Below, in pieces: positions 54,328-62,006 of a stretch of 64,000 nucleotides of DNA. The translations under genes and the position numbers were made by a program. The stretch lies in assembly GCF_026241135.1 (NCBI RefSeq), contig NZ_JAPFGA010000004.1, forward strand, positions 1 to 64,000, written 5' to 3'. The notes beneath the pieces are model-generated. The model had not been told where the DNA came from and made no database searches. It saw only the letters and a program-made list of their open reading frames with translations. The stretch's first letter is position 1, and each line of letters begins with the position of its first letter. The DNA comes from Galbibacter kalidii (GTDB lineage Bacteria > Bacteroidota > Bacteroidia > Flavobacteriales > Flavobacteriaceae).

Positions 54328-54550
54328 AGTTCGGTTGGGTCAATTCCTGTTCCGGGAGGATTGAATCGTGTTCCGACTGGTTCAAGTTCTATTCCGACAG
54401 GATCGAATTGCATTCCGATAGATTAAAGTTCTGTTCCGGCACGTTCAAATCGTGTTCCGATAGGCTTAAGTTGCGTTCCGACACGTTCAAGTTCTATTCC
54501 GATACGTTCGAATTGCATTCCGACAGGTTAAATTCCTATTCCGATTACTA
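54328..54550 (-). repeat. 21-bp minisatellite, about ten copies
   Basis: Units start at 54328 (degenerate), 54349, 54370, 54391, 54412, 54433, 54454, 54475, 54496, 54517 and a partial at 54538. Each has core RTTCCGAYA and then a TTCAA-like half. Because 21 bp is seven codons, the minus strand reads as repeated heptapeptides (ELERVGT, QFERIGI, ELEPVGT), broken by two TAA codons. It ends in PTELN-stop just before the 54308 gene. Confidence 0.85.
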
Positions 54551-54691
54551 ATTTCAGTGTTTATTTCCTCTAAACTATACTTTTGAGCATTAAAAACAGA
54601 ATTTTTGTTGTGAAATGTGAATCTTGTGGTGAAAATAAGTTTTATCGATGTATTTAGGTTACAAGCTGTTATTTTGATTAAGTTTTTTTGC

Positions 54692-54754
54692 TCGCCCGCC
54701 GGCTGGCCCATTCACTAAATTAGTCCACCGGACTAATTCTTAACGCTCTGTCCT
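54692..54754 (+). repeat. Covarying hairpin repeat, copy 2
   Basis: CCCGCCGGCTGGCCCATTCA precedes the hairpin AATTAGTCCA/GGACTAATT, followed by CTTAACGCTCTGTCC. The region 54551-54921 has no gene otherwise; it also holds the hairpin at 54863-54886. Confidence 0.7.
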
Positions 54755-54862
54755 GGTGCGAAAATTTATTTTTTGTGAAGTGTATGTAGGTTATGTGGGG
54801 GGTGTTTGGAATGGGCTTGGGATGTGCTTTTTATGAAGTGATAGGCTTTATTGCTTTGTTTA

Positions 54863-54886
54863 ACCGCAAAGTCGGGAGACTTTGCG
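54863..54886 (+). repeat. Short palindrome CGCAAAGTC/GACTTTGCG
   Basis: A perfect 9-bp stem with a small G-rich loop. The same sequence (AAAGTCGGGAGACTTT, then CGGAGCGG) recurs at 56770-56796 and 57533-57559, each time next to covarying hairpin repeats or their flank. Confidence 0.65.
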
Positions 54887-54921
54887 GAGCGGGTTTTATT
54901 TTCGTTTTGTATAAAATTGTA

Positions 54922-55488
54922 TTAATGTCTATTTAATATTGGGTGTCCATATTCAATGCGCCAGTTCATTTCTAGCATATTAGCATAACTCTCATAATAA
55001 CTTTTATTGTTCTTTGGTTCTGGTAACTGTTTCAATATATTTTCATTTTTGTTGAAATCAAAATATGAAATTGCCCAATTATCAATGTTAAAGTTATTTC
55101 TATTCCTTAGATTTAATGTACCTGTTCTTGGGTCATTGGAAAAAAATTCTTGATTTATACGTCCTCGAAGGTCGTAAGAGCTCTTTTCTTTTACAGTTTT
55201 TCCTGAATAACCACCAATACCATTATAGACTACTCGAAAATCATTAACCCTTATATTACAAATGTAATTCAGCTCTTCACGTTCTCTAATAAGCTTTTCT
55301 ATAGGAACTTCCGCTTTGTGGTTGGGATTGTTTTTTGTCTTTTTTAACTCGCCAAAGGTTAAGTTTGTCCAAATCCAATATATACCTCGCCCTTTTCCCA
55401 ACTTTGGATTGTTCCTAAATTCTTTTACACTCCAATAATTTTGCAATTGTATTTTGTTTATATCTTCTAACACTTTTTTTATACCCAT
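54922..55488 (-). CDS. Possible GIY-YIG-like nuclease-related protein
   Basis: This 188-aa protein contains GRGIYWIWTNLTFGEL (near residue 35), then NDFRVVYNGIGGYSG and SYDLRGRINQEFF, and ends YYESYANMLEMNWRIEYGHPILNRH. The order G-I-Y, Y-x-G, R, E and a terminal N resembles a GIY-YIG nuclease, but the GIY-to-YNG spacing is much longer than usual. The identification is tentative. It lies 17 bp after a secreted-protein gene on the same strand. Confidence 0.45.
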   Translation of the reverse strand: MGIKKVLEDINKIQLQNYWSVKEFRNNPKLGKGRGIYWIWTNLTFGELKKTKNNPNHKAEVPIEKLIREREELNYICNIRVNDFRVVYNGIGGYSGKTVKEKSSYDLRGRINQEFFSNDPRTGTLNLRNRNNFNIDNWAISYFDFNKNENILKQLPEPKNNKSYYESYANMLEMNWRIEYGHPILNRH

Positions 55489-55505
55489 AACAAGTTTTTG
55501 AAACC

Positions 55506-56474
55506 TTAATTATGTGAAATGCGGACTTTACCTAAAGTTTTATCTTCATTAAATTCAAATCTGTAATCCTGTTCTCCTTTTCTGAACTCAATATAATTAC
55601 CAATCTTTTGTGTTTTAATTTTTGATAGTTGCTTTTCCACATCTTTTATTGTACTTTGGTTGATAACTAAATCAAAAGGAAGTCCGCTAACAGTTTTACC
55701 ATTTTTCCCCTCAATTATTAACCAGCCTGTCAACCAACCTATATTGGTTTCTTGAGCATTCATTGCAGTTAAAACCACCCCATTTGTTAGTGTCCAATGA
55801 AATGATTTATAGCCAAAGTAATCATCTTCTTCTATAACAGGCTCAACTTTTAATGCTTTTTGAATTTTAGTTATAGTCATTGGGAATTTTATACTATCAT
55901 CAGAAAAAAACAATTCTTCAATTCCTTGTACATTCCATTTCATTGTATCAAGTGATGGATTGTCACTTAATGGTTGAGGGTTATATATTTCGTTGGGATA
56001 TTCAGTGATTTCATTAGCCTTTACAGGTCTTTGATTAGCTTTAACTTCGTTATTGTTTGTTCTGTTCTGTTGCGTTACGATTTGTGTGTTATTGATTTCT
56101 TTATCAATAAGATAATCCGTTAGTTTTTTTGCATTAACAGCAGACATCCCGATGCTTTGAAATTGTTGAAACACAAAACCTCTCCCACCACCAACACGAA
56201 GTACGTTTTGAAAAAATTCATCTTGTAGTTTTTTATTTTTGCATATATTCTCTATCGCTATTTCAATGTCAACAATTGAATTTAATCCAATATTTCGAGC
56301 AGATGTTATCATCCAAGCTTTGAAAGCATCATTTCCATATTTGTAGTTAAAATACGCATTTACACAGAAATCCTCTCTAACTTCTTGCGATAGTTGTTTC
56401 GTTTGTCCATAAACAGACTGTATTGTTAAAATAATGATTGAAAACATAACAGTCATAAAAGTTTGCTTTTTCAT
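55506..56474 (-). CDS. Secreted protein of unknown function
   Basis: This 322-aa protein has a signal peptide (FMTVMFSIIILTIQSVYGQ). The N-terminal half is helical (REDFCVNAYFNYKYGNDAFKAWMITSARNIGLNS). An Asn/Gln-rich linker and a C-terminal beta-rich half (VVLTAMNAQETNIGWLTGWLIIEGKNGKTVSGLPFDLVI) follow. No known domain is recognised. It is probably co-transcribed with the downstream GIY-YIG-like gene. Confidence 0.55.
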   Translation of the reverse strand: MKKQTFMTVMFSIIILTIQSVYGQTKQLSQEVREDFCVNAYFNYKYGNDAFKAWMITSARNIGLNSIVDIEIAIENICKNKKLQDEFFQNVLRVGGGRGFVFQQFQSIGMSAVNAKKLTDYLIDKEINNTQIVTQQNRTNNNEVKANQRPVKANEITEYPNEIYNPQPLSDNPSLDTMKWNVQGIEELFFSDDSIKFPMTITKIQKALKVEPVIEEDDYFGYKSFHWTLTNGVVLTAMNAQETNIGWLTGWLIIEGKNGKTVSGLPFDLVINQSTIKDVEKQLSKIKTQKIGNYIEFRKGEQDYRFEFNEDKTLGKVRISHN

Positions 56475-56702
56475 TTTGTATTTACTTTATGGAATTTGAA
56501 GCTGTTTCACGGAACATTACCGACTAACTTGTTTATACGTAATATAATTAAGCATATCCACTTAAAAAGTCGGGATATGCGTAAGTTTTATATCTCCCCG
56601 AAAATAATTAAATTTAATCTAAGTGTATTACGGAAATCCACAAAACGGGTGTATTTATTGTTTTTAGGGTGGGTGTTTGTTATCTGGGGTTTGGGATTTC
56701 TT
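56475..56702. other. Gene-free stretch upstream of the secreted-protein gene
   Basis: No gene is supported; the plus-strand frame through it is interrupted by the repeat at 56703 and lacks family features. Confidence 0.3.
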
Positions 56703-56770
56703 TCCCGCCCGCCGGCTGGCTCGTTCGCTAAAATAACCCACTGGGTTATTTTTTAACGCTCCGCCCTCCT
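56703..56770 (+). repeat. Covarying hairpin repeat, copy 3
   Basis: CCCGCCGGCTGGCTCGTTCG precedes the hairpin AAAATAACCCA/TGGGTTATTTT, followed by TTAACGCTCCGCCCTCC. It is followed directly by the AAAGTCGGGAGACTTT palindrome. Confidence 0.7.
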
Positions 56771-56839
56771 CAAAGTCGGGAGACTTTTCGGAGCGGCTCG
56801 CAAGCCATAGCTTATAGGTGTTGTTGTGGTGTAGTTTTT

Positions 56840-57139
56840 TTATTCAGTCATCCTATTTTTCAAGTCCATTCGTTCGTGTAAAATTCTGATGACCTCAATT
56901 TTACCTTCTGAAAGTGGTTGGTAAAATATGATATGCTTGCCAGATTTTAATCCGAGTAAGTTTTTGCTTATTCCGTCATATTCTTTTCCAACATTAGGAT
57001 TTTCTCCAATTCCGTTACAAGCAAGTTTTATTGTCGCATAATATTTGTCCGCTTGCTTTTCTGACCATTTTTCAAAAGTATAGTCCCAAATGTCGTTCAA
57101 GTCGTCAATGGCTTCCTGTCTCAATATAACTTTAGCCAT
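56840..57139 (-). CDS. ParE-type toxin
   Basis: This 99-aa protein has the ParE pattern: AKVILRQEAIDDLNDIWDYTFEKWSEKQADKYYATIKLACNGIG, GKEYDGISKNLLGLKSGKHIIFYQ and IEVIRILHERMDLKNRM. ParE toxins poison DNA gyrase. It overlaps the antitoxin gene by 8 bp. Confidence 0.88.
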   Translation of the reverse strand: MAKVILRQEAIDDLNDIWDYTFEKWSEKQADKYYATIKLACNGIGENPNVGKEYDGISKNLLGLKSGKHIIFYQPLSEGKIEVIRILHERMDLKNRMTE

Positions 57140-57380
57140 TTTCTCGTTTTTCGGCTTTTAATCTTTTTAGATTTTCGTCAAAGTCAAAGTCTTCAACCAA
57201 AGGACTGTTTAAACCCTCTTGTATTGCATTTCGCAACGCAATTACTTTGTTTTCCTCGTTTTCTAAAAGTCGAAGTCCAGCACGAATTACTTCGCTGACG
57301 TTTTTGTATCGTCCAGCAGAAACTTGGCTATTTACAAATTGGTCAAAATAATTTCCGAGTGATATGGATGTGTTTTTCAT
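57132..57380 (-). CDS. ParD-type antitoxin (ribbon-helix-helix)
   Basis: This 82-aa protein has an N-terminal RHH: NTSISLGNYFDQFVNSQVSAGRYKNVSEVIRAGLRLLE. The disordered C-terminal part (LVEDFDFDENLKRLKAEKRENG) would bind the toxin. It is the first gene of a two-gene operon with parE and expected to autorepress it. Confidence 0.88.
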   Translation of the reverse strand: MKNTSISLGNYFDQFVNSQVSAGRYKNVSEVIRAGLRLLENEENKVIALRNAIQEGLNSPLVEDFDFDENLKRLKAEKRENG

Positions 57381-57645
57381 TTTTAATTAACTTTACTCAA
57401 ATTTACCTAAAATTGGTAATTTTTCCAAATCACCCCAGCGTGCTTGTGTAAGGATAGTTGTGTGTGCTAGCAGCTAACTTACTAAAAATGGAACATTTTC
57501 CTCTGGTTGGATATTCCGTTAATGTTGACCCCCAAAGTCGGGAGACTTTGCGGAGCGGGTGTTTTTTTAACGCTCGGCCCTGTTGTGAAAAGAGAGGAAG
57601 TCGGGAGTCGGGAGTTTTTGGGTTGGTGTTTTTTAGTTGTGGTTT
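57381..57645. other. Gene-free, repeat-bearing stretch
   Basis: It contains the AAAGTCGGGAGACTTT palindrome (57533-57548) followed by CGGAGCGG and a TTTTTTAACGCTCGGCCC flank like that of the covarying hairpin repeats, so it looks like a composite of two repeat families. No gene. Confidence 0.5.
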
Positions 57646-57704
57646 GGGATTTCAAAACCCTCCGTCTTCAGTTCTGCTATCGCAAAACTGAATCCACCTC
57701 CCTT
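57646..57704 (-). repeat. 59-bp inverted repeat, copy 1
   Basis: Exactly the reverse complement of 60839-60897. It contains an internal hairpin TTCAGTT/AACTGAA. Confidence 0.9.
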
Positions 57705-57858
57705 CGCCACAAGGGAGGAGCTGTGTTTTTTGCTTTGTTGTTTATTTATAGATTGTTTTGACGGATCTATGGTGAATGTAAAAAAAGGGGAAAACACCCT
57801 TAAAATTACATGCTTTTACCTCTGTTTTACTGTGTGTATGTGTTATAGTTTTGGCAGT

Positions 57859-58209
57859 ATGAACAGTTTATCTTTAATCGTCGAGAATATTAAAGCAGAT
57901 ACCCAACTGAAAGAAGTGGAGTGTGACGGGATTTTAATCCCGATCTACGGACATCTCATTTGCACCGGGGAGTCGCACCGGATGATCGTTTATTTTGTAG
58001 ACAGACAACACACCTTTTTGCCTTCCAAATATATTGAAGAGCATAAACTGGCCGTTAAATTCGTTTCGCACAAAGAAATGGACGGCTATTTTATGCTTAC
58101 TAAAATAAAGGAGCCTGTTTATGCCTATCTAAATACGGTACATCCTGAACTGAATTGCTTATCGGTCAACGAACCGGTAAGGGAAACGTATTATCAATTG
58201 GCCCATTAA
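57859..58209 (+). CDS. Hypothetical 116-aa protein
   Basis: The start is taken at MNSLSLIVENIKADTQLKEV (ATG 57859); the frame extends upstream through repeat DNA without coding character. The product has no signal peptide and no recognised domain; segments such as GILIPIYGHLICTGESHRMIVYFVDRQHTFLPSKYIEEHKL suggest a small mixed alpha/beta protein. No neighbour hints at its role. Confidence 0.5.
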   Translation: MNSLSLIVENIKADTQLKEVECDGILIPIYGHLICTGESHRMIVYFVDRQHTFLPSKYIEEHKLAVKFVSHKEMDGYFMLTKIKEPVYAYLNTVHPELNCLSVNEPVRETYYQLAH

Positions 58210-58283
58210 GTGGTCGTTGAAACTGTGTAATGATTTTTTTGTTTGGATAGTAGTTCCAGTTTTTGTTTGAGTGAAAAGAGGTT

Positions 58284-58425
58284 GTCTAAAAAGCCCTGAA
58301 CAAACTTGATTTGTCACCCTGAGCTTGTCGAAGGGTAGTCGAAGACGCATTGATAATCAATTAATGATGCTTCGACAGGCTCAGCATGACATCTGAGTTT
58401 ATAGCTTTTTAGGCAGTCTCTTTTA
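58284..58425. repeat. MITE-like palindrome, copy 1
   Basis: Outer arms TGTCTAAAAAG..CTTTTTAGGCA and inner arms GTCACCCTGAGCTTGTCGAAG..CTTCGACAGGCTCAGCATGAC form a nested imperfect palindrome. Copy 2 is at 61862-61979. Confidence 0.75.
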
Positions 58426-58443
58426 TGTGTTATTTTGTTGTTG

Positions 58444-60138
58444 TTACTTTACCACCTCCACAAATAAACCATCATCGGTTTTATTCACTTTTGCCAGTTT
58501 GTGCTTGGTAAGGCCTTTTATGGTCTTGTCCCATTTTTTGTTGCTTAGCTCTGATTGTGCTTTCAAGTCGGATAAGGGCATGGGTTCTTGTTTTTTCAGG
58601 AGGTCAAAAACCATTTTTTCTTCTTCGTTCAACGCGACGTCCAATTTTTTCTCCGGACGCATTTGCGGGAAGAACAACACTTCTTGAATGGACGAGTTGT
58701 TGGTCATCAACATCACCAAACGGTCGATTCCGATTCCGATTCCCGAAGTAGGGGGCATTCCGTATTCCAAAGCGCGAAGGAAATCCTGATCGATAAACAT
58801 GGCTTCGTCGTCTCCTTTTTCTGAGAGTTTCAGTTGTTCTTCAAAACGTTCGCGTTGATCTATCGGGTCGTTCAACTCCGAATAGGCATTGGCGAGTTCC
58901 TTTCCATTGACCATGAGTTCAAAACGTTCTGTCAAAGCCGGATTATCACGGTGTTCTTTGGTAAGCGGACTCATTTCTTTGGGATAGTCGGTGATGAATG
59001 TCGGCTGGACGTAATGGTGCTCACATTTTTCACCAAAGATCTCATCGATCAGTTTCCCGATGCCCATACTTTCATCAACAGGGATATCGAGTTTTTCGCA
59101 TACGCCATGCAATTCTTCTTCATTCATTCCCGCCACATCATAACCGGTGTGGTCTTTTATGGCTTGAAGGATAGGCACACGCGGGTAGGGCGCTTTAAAG
59201 TCGATTTCATTATCGCCTACTTGCACTTTCGAACTTCCGTTGGCATCCACAGCTACTTTTTCAAGTAATTCTTCGGTCATACTCATCATCCAGTTGTAAT
59301 CTTTGTAGGAAACATAAAGCTCCATCACGGTAAACTCCGGATTGTGGGTTTTGTCCATTCCTTCGTTACGGAAATCCTTGGAGAACTCATACACGCCGTC
59401 AAAACCGCCCACGATAAGTCTTTTTAGGTACAATTCGTTGGCGATTCTCAGGTAAAGCGGAATGTTCAACGCATTGTGGTGGGTGACAAACGGCCGTGCT
59501 GCCGCTCCCCCCGGAATGGATTGTAAAATCGGGGTTTCCACCTCGATATAGTCACGCTTGTTAAAGAAATCGCGTATGCTGTTTGTTATCTTGGTTCGTT
59601 TTAAGAAAGTCTCTTTTACATGCGGATTCACGATTAAATCCACATAACGTTGTCGGTAACGCAATTCCGGGTCGTTAAACTCGTCAAACACTTTTCCTTC
59701 GCTGTCTACTTTTGGCAATGGCAACGGACGAAGGGATTTGTTCAGCACCGTAAAGTTCTTCACCATCACAGTCATTTCGCCTACTTTGGTCTTGAAGAGT
59801 GTTCCTTCAATACCGATAATATCACCGATGTCGAGTAGTTTTTTATAAACGTCGTTATAAAGCGTTTTGTCTTCACCGGTACAAATTTCATCCCGGTTAA
59901 AGTACAACTGAATACGCCCTTCACTATCCTGCAACTCAGCAAAAGAAGCCTTCCCCTGGATACGTCGGCTCATCAATCGTCCGGCAAGCACCACCTTCTT
60001 GTCCTCCTCAAAAGTTTCCTTGACCTTTTTAGAGGTATGGTCAACCGGATATAAAGCTGCCGGATACGGGTTAATGCCCAATTCACGTAGCTTTCCAAGC
60101 TTTTCCCTGCGAATGATCTCCTGTTCTGAAAGTTGCAT
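58444..60138 (-). CDS. lysS: Lysyl-tRNA synthetase (class II)
   Basis: The start is taken at MQLSEQEIIRREKLGKLRELG (ATG 60138); 21 further upstream codons are basic and unlike the family. The 564-aa protein has an OB-fold anticodon domain (VVLAGRLMSRRIQGKASFAELQD), class II motifs (RYVDLIVNPHVKETFLKRTKI; FRNEGMDKTHNPEFTVMELY; GIGIGIDRLVMLMTN) and a C-terminal extension of about 60 residues seen in Bacteroidota. It charges tRNA-Lys. Confidence 0.97.
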   Translation of the reverse strand: MQLSEQEIIRREKLGKLRELGINPYPAALYPVDHTSKKVKETFEEDKKVVLAGRLMSRRIQGKASFAELQDSEGRIQLYFNRDEICTGEDKTLYNDVYKKLLDIGDIIGIEGTLFKTKVGEMTVMVKNFTVLNKSLRPLPLPKVDSEGKVFDEFNDPELRYRQRYVDLIVNPHVKETFLKRTKITNSIRDFFNKRDYIEVETPILQSIPGGAAARPFVTHHNALNIPLYLRIANELYLKRLIVGGFDGVYEFSKDFRNEGMDKTHNPEFTVMELYVSYKDYNWMMSMTEELLEKVAVDANGSSKVQVGDNEIDFKAPYPRVPILQAIKDHTGYDVAGMNEEELHGVCEKLDIPVDESMGIGKLIDEIFGEKCEHHYVQPTFITDYPKEMSPLTKEHRDNPALTERFELMVNGKELANAYSELNDPIDQRERFEEQLKLSEKGDDEAMFIDQDFLRALEYGMPPTSGIGIGIDRLVMLMTNNSSIQEVLFFPQMRPEKKLDVALNEEEKMVFDLLKKQEPMPLSDLKAQSELSNKKWDKTIKGLTKHKLAKVNKTDDGLFVEVVK

Positions 60139-60201
60139 AGTCTGTCTTTTGCGTTTTAAGCTTGCAAATTTACATGAATTTTTTTTCATTAGAAATTCCA
60201 A

Positions 60202-60549
60202 AAAGCTAATAAAATTTTATTGGTCTAAGTTGTGGGTTTAAACCCCTGCCCCCGAACCGTCGGGGTATTGCAGTTGCTTTTAGTTTCTATAAATTATAGC
60301 CACAGATTCACGGATATATTTAACTCCCCTCCTTTGGAAGAGTTGGGGGGGGAAAGCATTTGTGAATTAGTGGCAAATAGACTTTCAGTTCACTGCAATC
60401 CCTCCCTCGAAAAGTGTAACAAAATGAGGAATATGACGTCATATAAATAAATCATCAATTATATTTGTCATTTACCTTGGCCTTGTTCCGATGTAAAATA
60501 CCAAATAATAAAACCCACTTAGTGGGATCAGTCAAAAAACAAATCAAAA
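60202..60549. other. Intergenic region with short repeats
   Basis: It holds CCCCGAaccgTCGGGG (a 6-bp hairpin at about 60250-60265) and a G/C-rich repeat at 60322-60353 (CCCCTCCTTTGGAAGAGTTG, translating as SPPLEELGGE), related to those at 47007 and in hutU. No gene. Confidence 0.5.
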
Positions 60550-60708
60550 ATGAGTATCTGGAGAGTATTGCTTTCAATTTTATGCCCGCCTTTGGCCGTA
60601 TTGGACAAAGGTTGCGGTTCTATCGTTATCGTATTTATATTATGGCTTTGTGGGTGGATCCCCGGAGTTATCGCTGCACTTATTATTTTAAATAATCCGA
60701 ATAGGTAG
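60550..60708 (+). CDS. YqaE/Pmp3-family small membrane protein
   Basis: This 52-aa protein is MSIWRVLLSILCPPLAVLDK followed by GCGSIVIVFILWLCGWIPGVIAALIILNN. The CPP motif and two TM helices are typical of the Pmp3/UPF0057 family (YqaE in E. coli, Pmp3p in yeast), implicated in membrane potential and stress. The length agrees with the family. Confidence 0.9.
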   Translation: MSIWRVLLSILCPPLAVLDKGCGSIVIVFILWLCGWIPGVIAALIILNNPNR

Positions 60709-60838
60709 AAGAAGTTTGTTGTTTTTGACCAAGAACCTCCTATTGTACGTCCCTGATATGGGTTGACCACATATATTATAGGTCTTAATTTAAAGTTACT
60801 TAATAATAAAAACAAAAAACGGTTCCTCCCTTCAGACG

Positions 60839-60897
60839 AAGGGAGGTGGATTCAGTTTTGCGATAGCAGAACTGAAGACGGAGGGTTTTGAAATCCC
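60839..60897 (+). repeat. 59-bp inverted repeat, copy 2
   Basis: Exact reverse complement of 57646-57704. A CCTCCCTTCAGACGAAGGGAGG palindrome-like piece precedes it. The rest of 60709-61131 has no other gene. Confidence 0.9.
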
Positions 60898-61118
60898 ATG
60901 TCATTGGTATAGAACAAATGCTCGGTGATTTAACCATAAAGCTTGGGCTTTCAAAACTCCCCTTTCTCCGCCGTTGGCAGATTCATTCCCCTCTTCGTCT
61001 GAAGAGGGGAGCTGTTTTGATAACTAATGAAAGAATATTATAGATTCAAAAATGGTCAACCTTATTTAGGGATATACTGTACTTCTAATTTCGTATTTCG
61101 TACTTCTAACTTCCTTCG

Positions 61119-61126
61119 TATCTTTG
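61119..61126 (+). promoter_or_regulatory. -7 box of lipB
   Basis: TATCTTTG fits TAnnTTTG and ends only 5 bp before the ATG at 61132, so the transcript is probably leaderless or nearly so. This argues against the longer lipB frame. Confidence 0.5.
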
Positions 61127-61131
61127 TCCCT

Positions 61132-61845
61132 ATGAACAAAGCTGTTGAGTTACAGGATTTAGGTTATAAAGATTACAAGGAAACCTGGGATTATCAGGAG
61201 GAGCTTTTTAAAGGGATTTTGGATATCAAAATTCAAAACCGGCGTGAGAATACGGATAAAGAGACGCCTAATTATTTCCTTTTTGTAGAACATCCACATG
61301 TGTACACCTTGGGAAAGAGTGGCGATATCGATAATCTTTTGCTAAATGAAGATCAATTAAAAGCAAAGGGGGCTACTTTTTATAAGATTAATCGCGGGGG
61401 TGACATTACCTATCACGGCCCCGGACAGATCGTAGGTTACCCCATCCTGGATTTGGACAATTTTTTTACCGATATTCATAAATACCTCCGCTTTCTTGAG
61501 GAAGTCATTATTCTTACTTTGGATGAATACGGTATCAAAGCGATGCGTAGCGAAGGCGAAACAGGGGTGTGGATCGATGTAGGAACTCCTTTTGCCAGAA
61601 AAATTTGTGCGATGGGCGTGCGGGCTTCCCGCTGGGTAACTATGCACGGATTTGCTTTGAATGTCAATTCCGATTTGGGGTATTTCGACAATATTATTCC
61701 GTGTGGGATTAGGGGAAAAGCTGTAACATCACTCAATGTAGAGCTGGGAAAACCCGAAATTCCGGTGGAAGAAGTAAAAACAAAACTGTTAAAGCATTTT
61801 AAAGCACTTTTTGAAGTGGAGTTTTTTGAAAGGGAAAAAGTGTAG
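61132..61845 (+). CDS. lipB: Octanoyltransferase LipB
   Basis: The start is taken at MNKAVELQDLGYKDYKETWD; 35 upstream codons in the same frame precede the promoter box and lack family features. The 237-aa enzyme moves octanoate from acyl carrier protein to lipoyl domains. Signatures are HPHVYTLGKSGD, NRGGDITYHGPGQIVGYPILDL, the catalytic lysine in RKICAMGVRASRWVTMHGFALNVN, and the nucleophile in IIPCGI. Confidence 0.95.
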   Translation: MNKAVELQDLGYKDYKETWDYQEELFKGILDIKIQNRRENTDKETPNYFLFVEHPHVYTLGKSGDIDNLLLNEDQLKAKGATFYKINRGGDITYHGPGQIVGYPILDLDNFFTDIHKYLRFLEEVIILTLDEYGIKAMRSEGETGVWIDVGTPFARKICAMGVRASRWVTMHGFALNVNSDLGYFDNIIPCGIRGKAVTSLNVELGKPEIPVEEVKTKLLKHFKALFEVEFFEREKV

Positions 61846-61861
61846 ATTAGATGGTAGAGGG

Positions 61862-61979
61862 TGTCTAAAAAGACTGTTTACACAAATTGTCAGTCTGAGC
61901 CTGTCGAAGACGATTTAATTCTCATTACACTTCGACAGGCTCAGTGTGACAAAGGTTTTAAAGACTTTTTTAGACACTC
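61862..61979. repeat. MITE-like palindrome, copy 2
   Basis: Outer arms GTGTCTAAAAAGACTG..GACTTTTTTAGACAC and inner arms GTCAGTCTGAGCCTGTCGAAG..CTTCGACAGGCTCAGTGTGAC. It is directly downstream of lipB and may also act as a terminator for the converging genes. Confidence 0.75.
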
Positions 61980-62006
61980 TCTTGCTATGAAAGAGCCTGC
62001 CATTTA

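Noticed and set aside
54328-54550. Possible CRISPR array
   Set aside because: Units are contiguous 21-mers without unique spacers; it is a minisatellite.
57637-57858. Longer N-terminus for the 116-aa ORF
   Set aside because: The upstream frame translates the 59-bp repeat and lacks protein-like composition.
61027-61131. Longer N-terminus for LipB
   Set aside because: It would begin upstream of the -7 box at 61119-61126 and adds residues foreign to the family.
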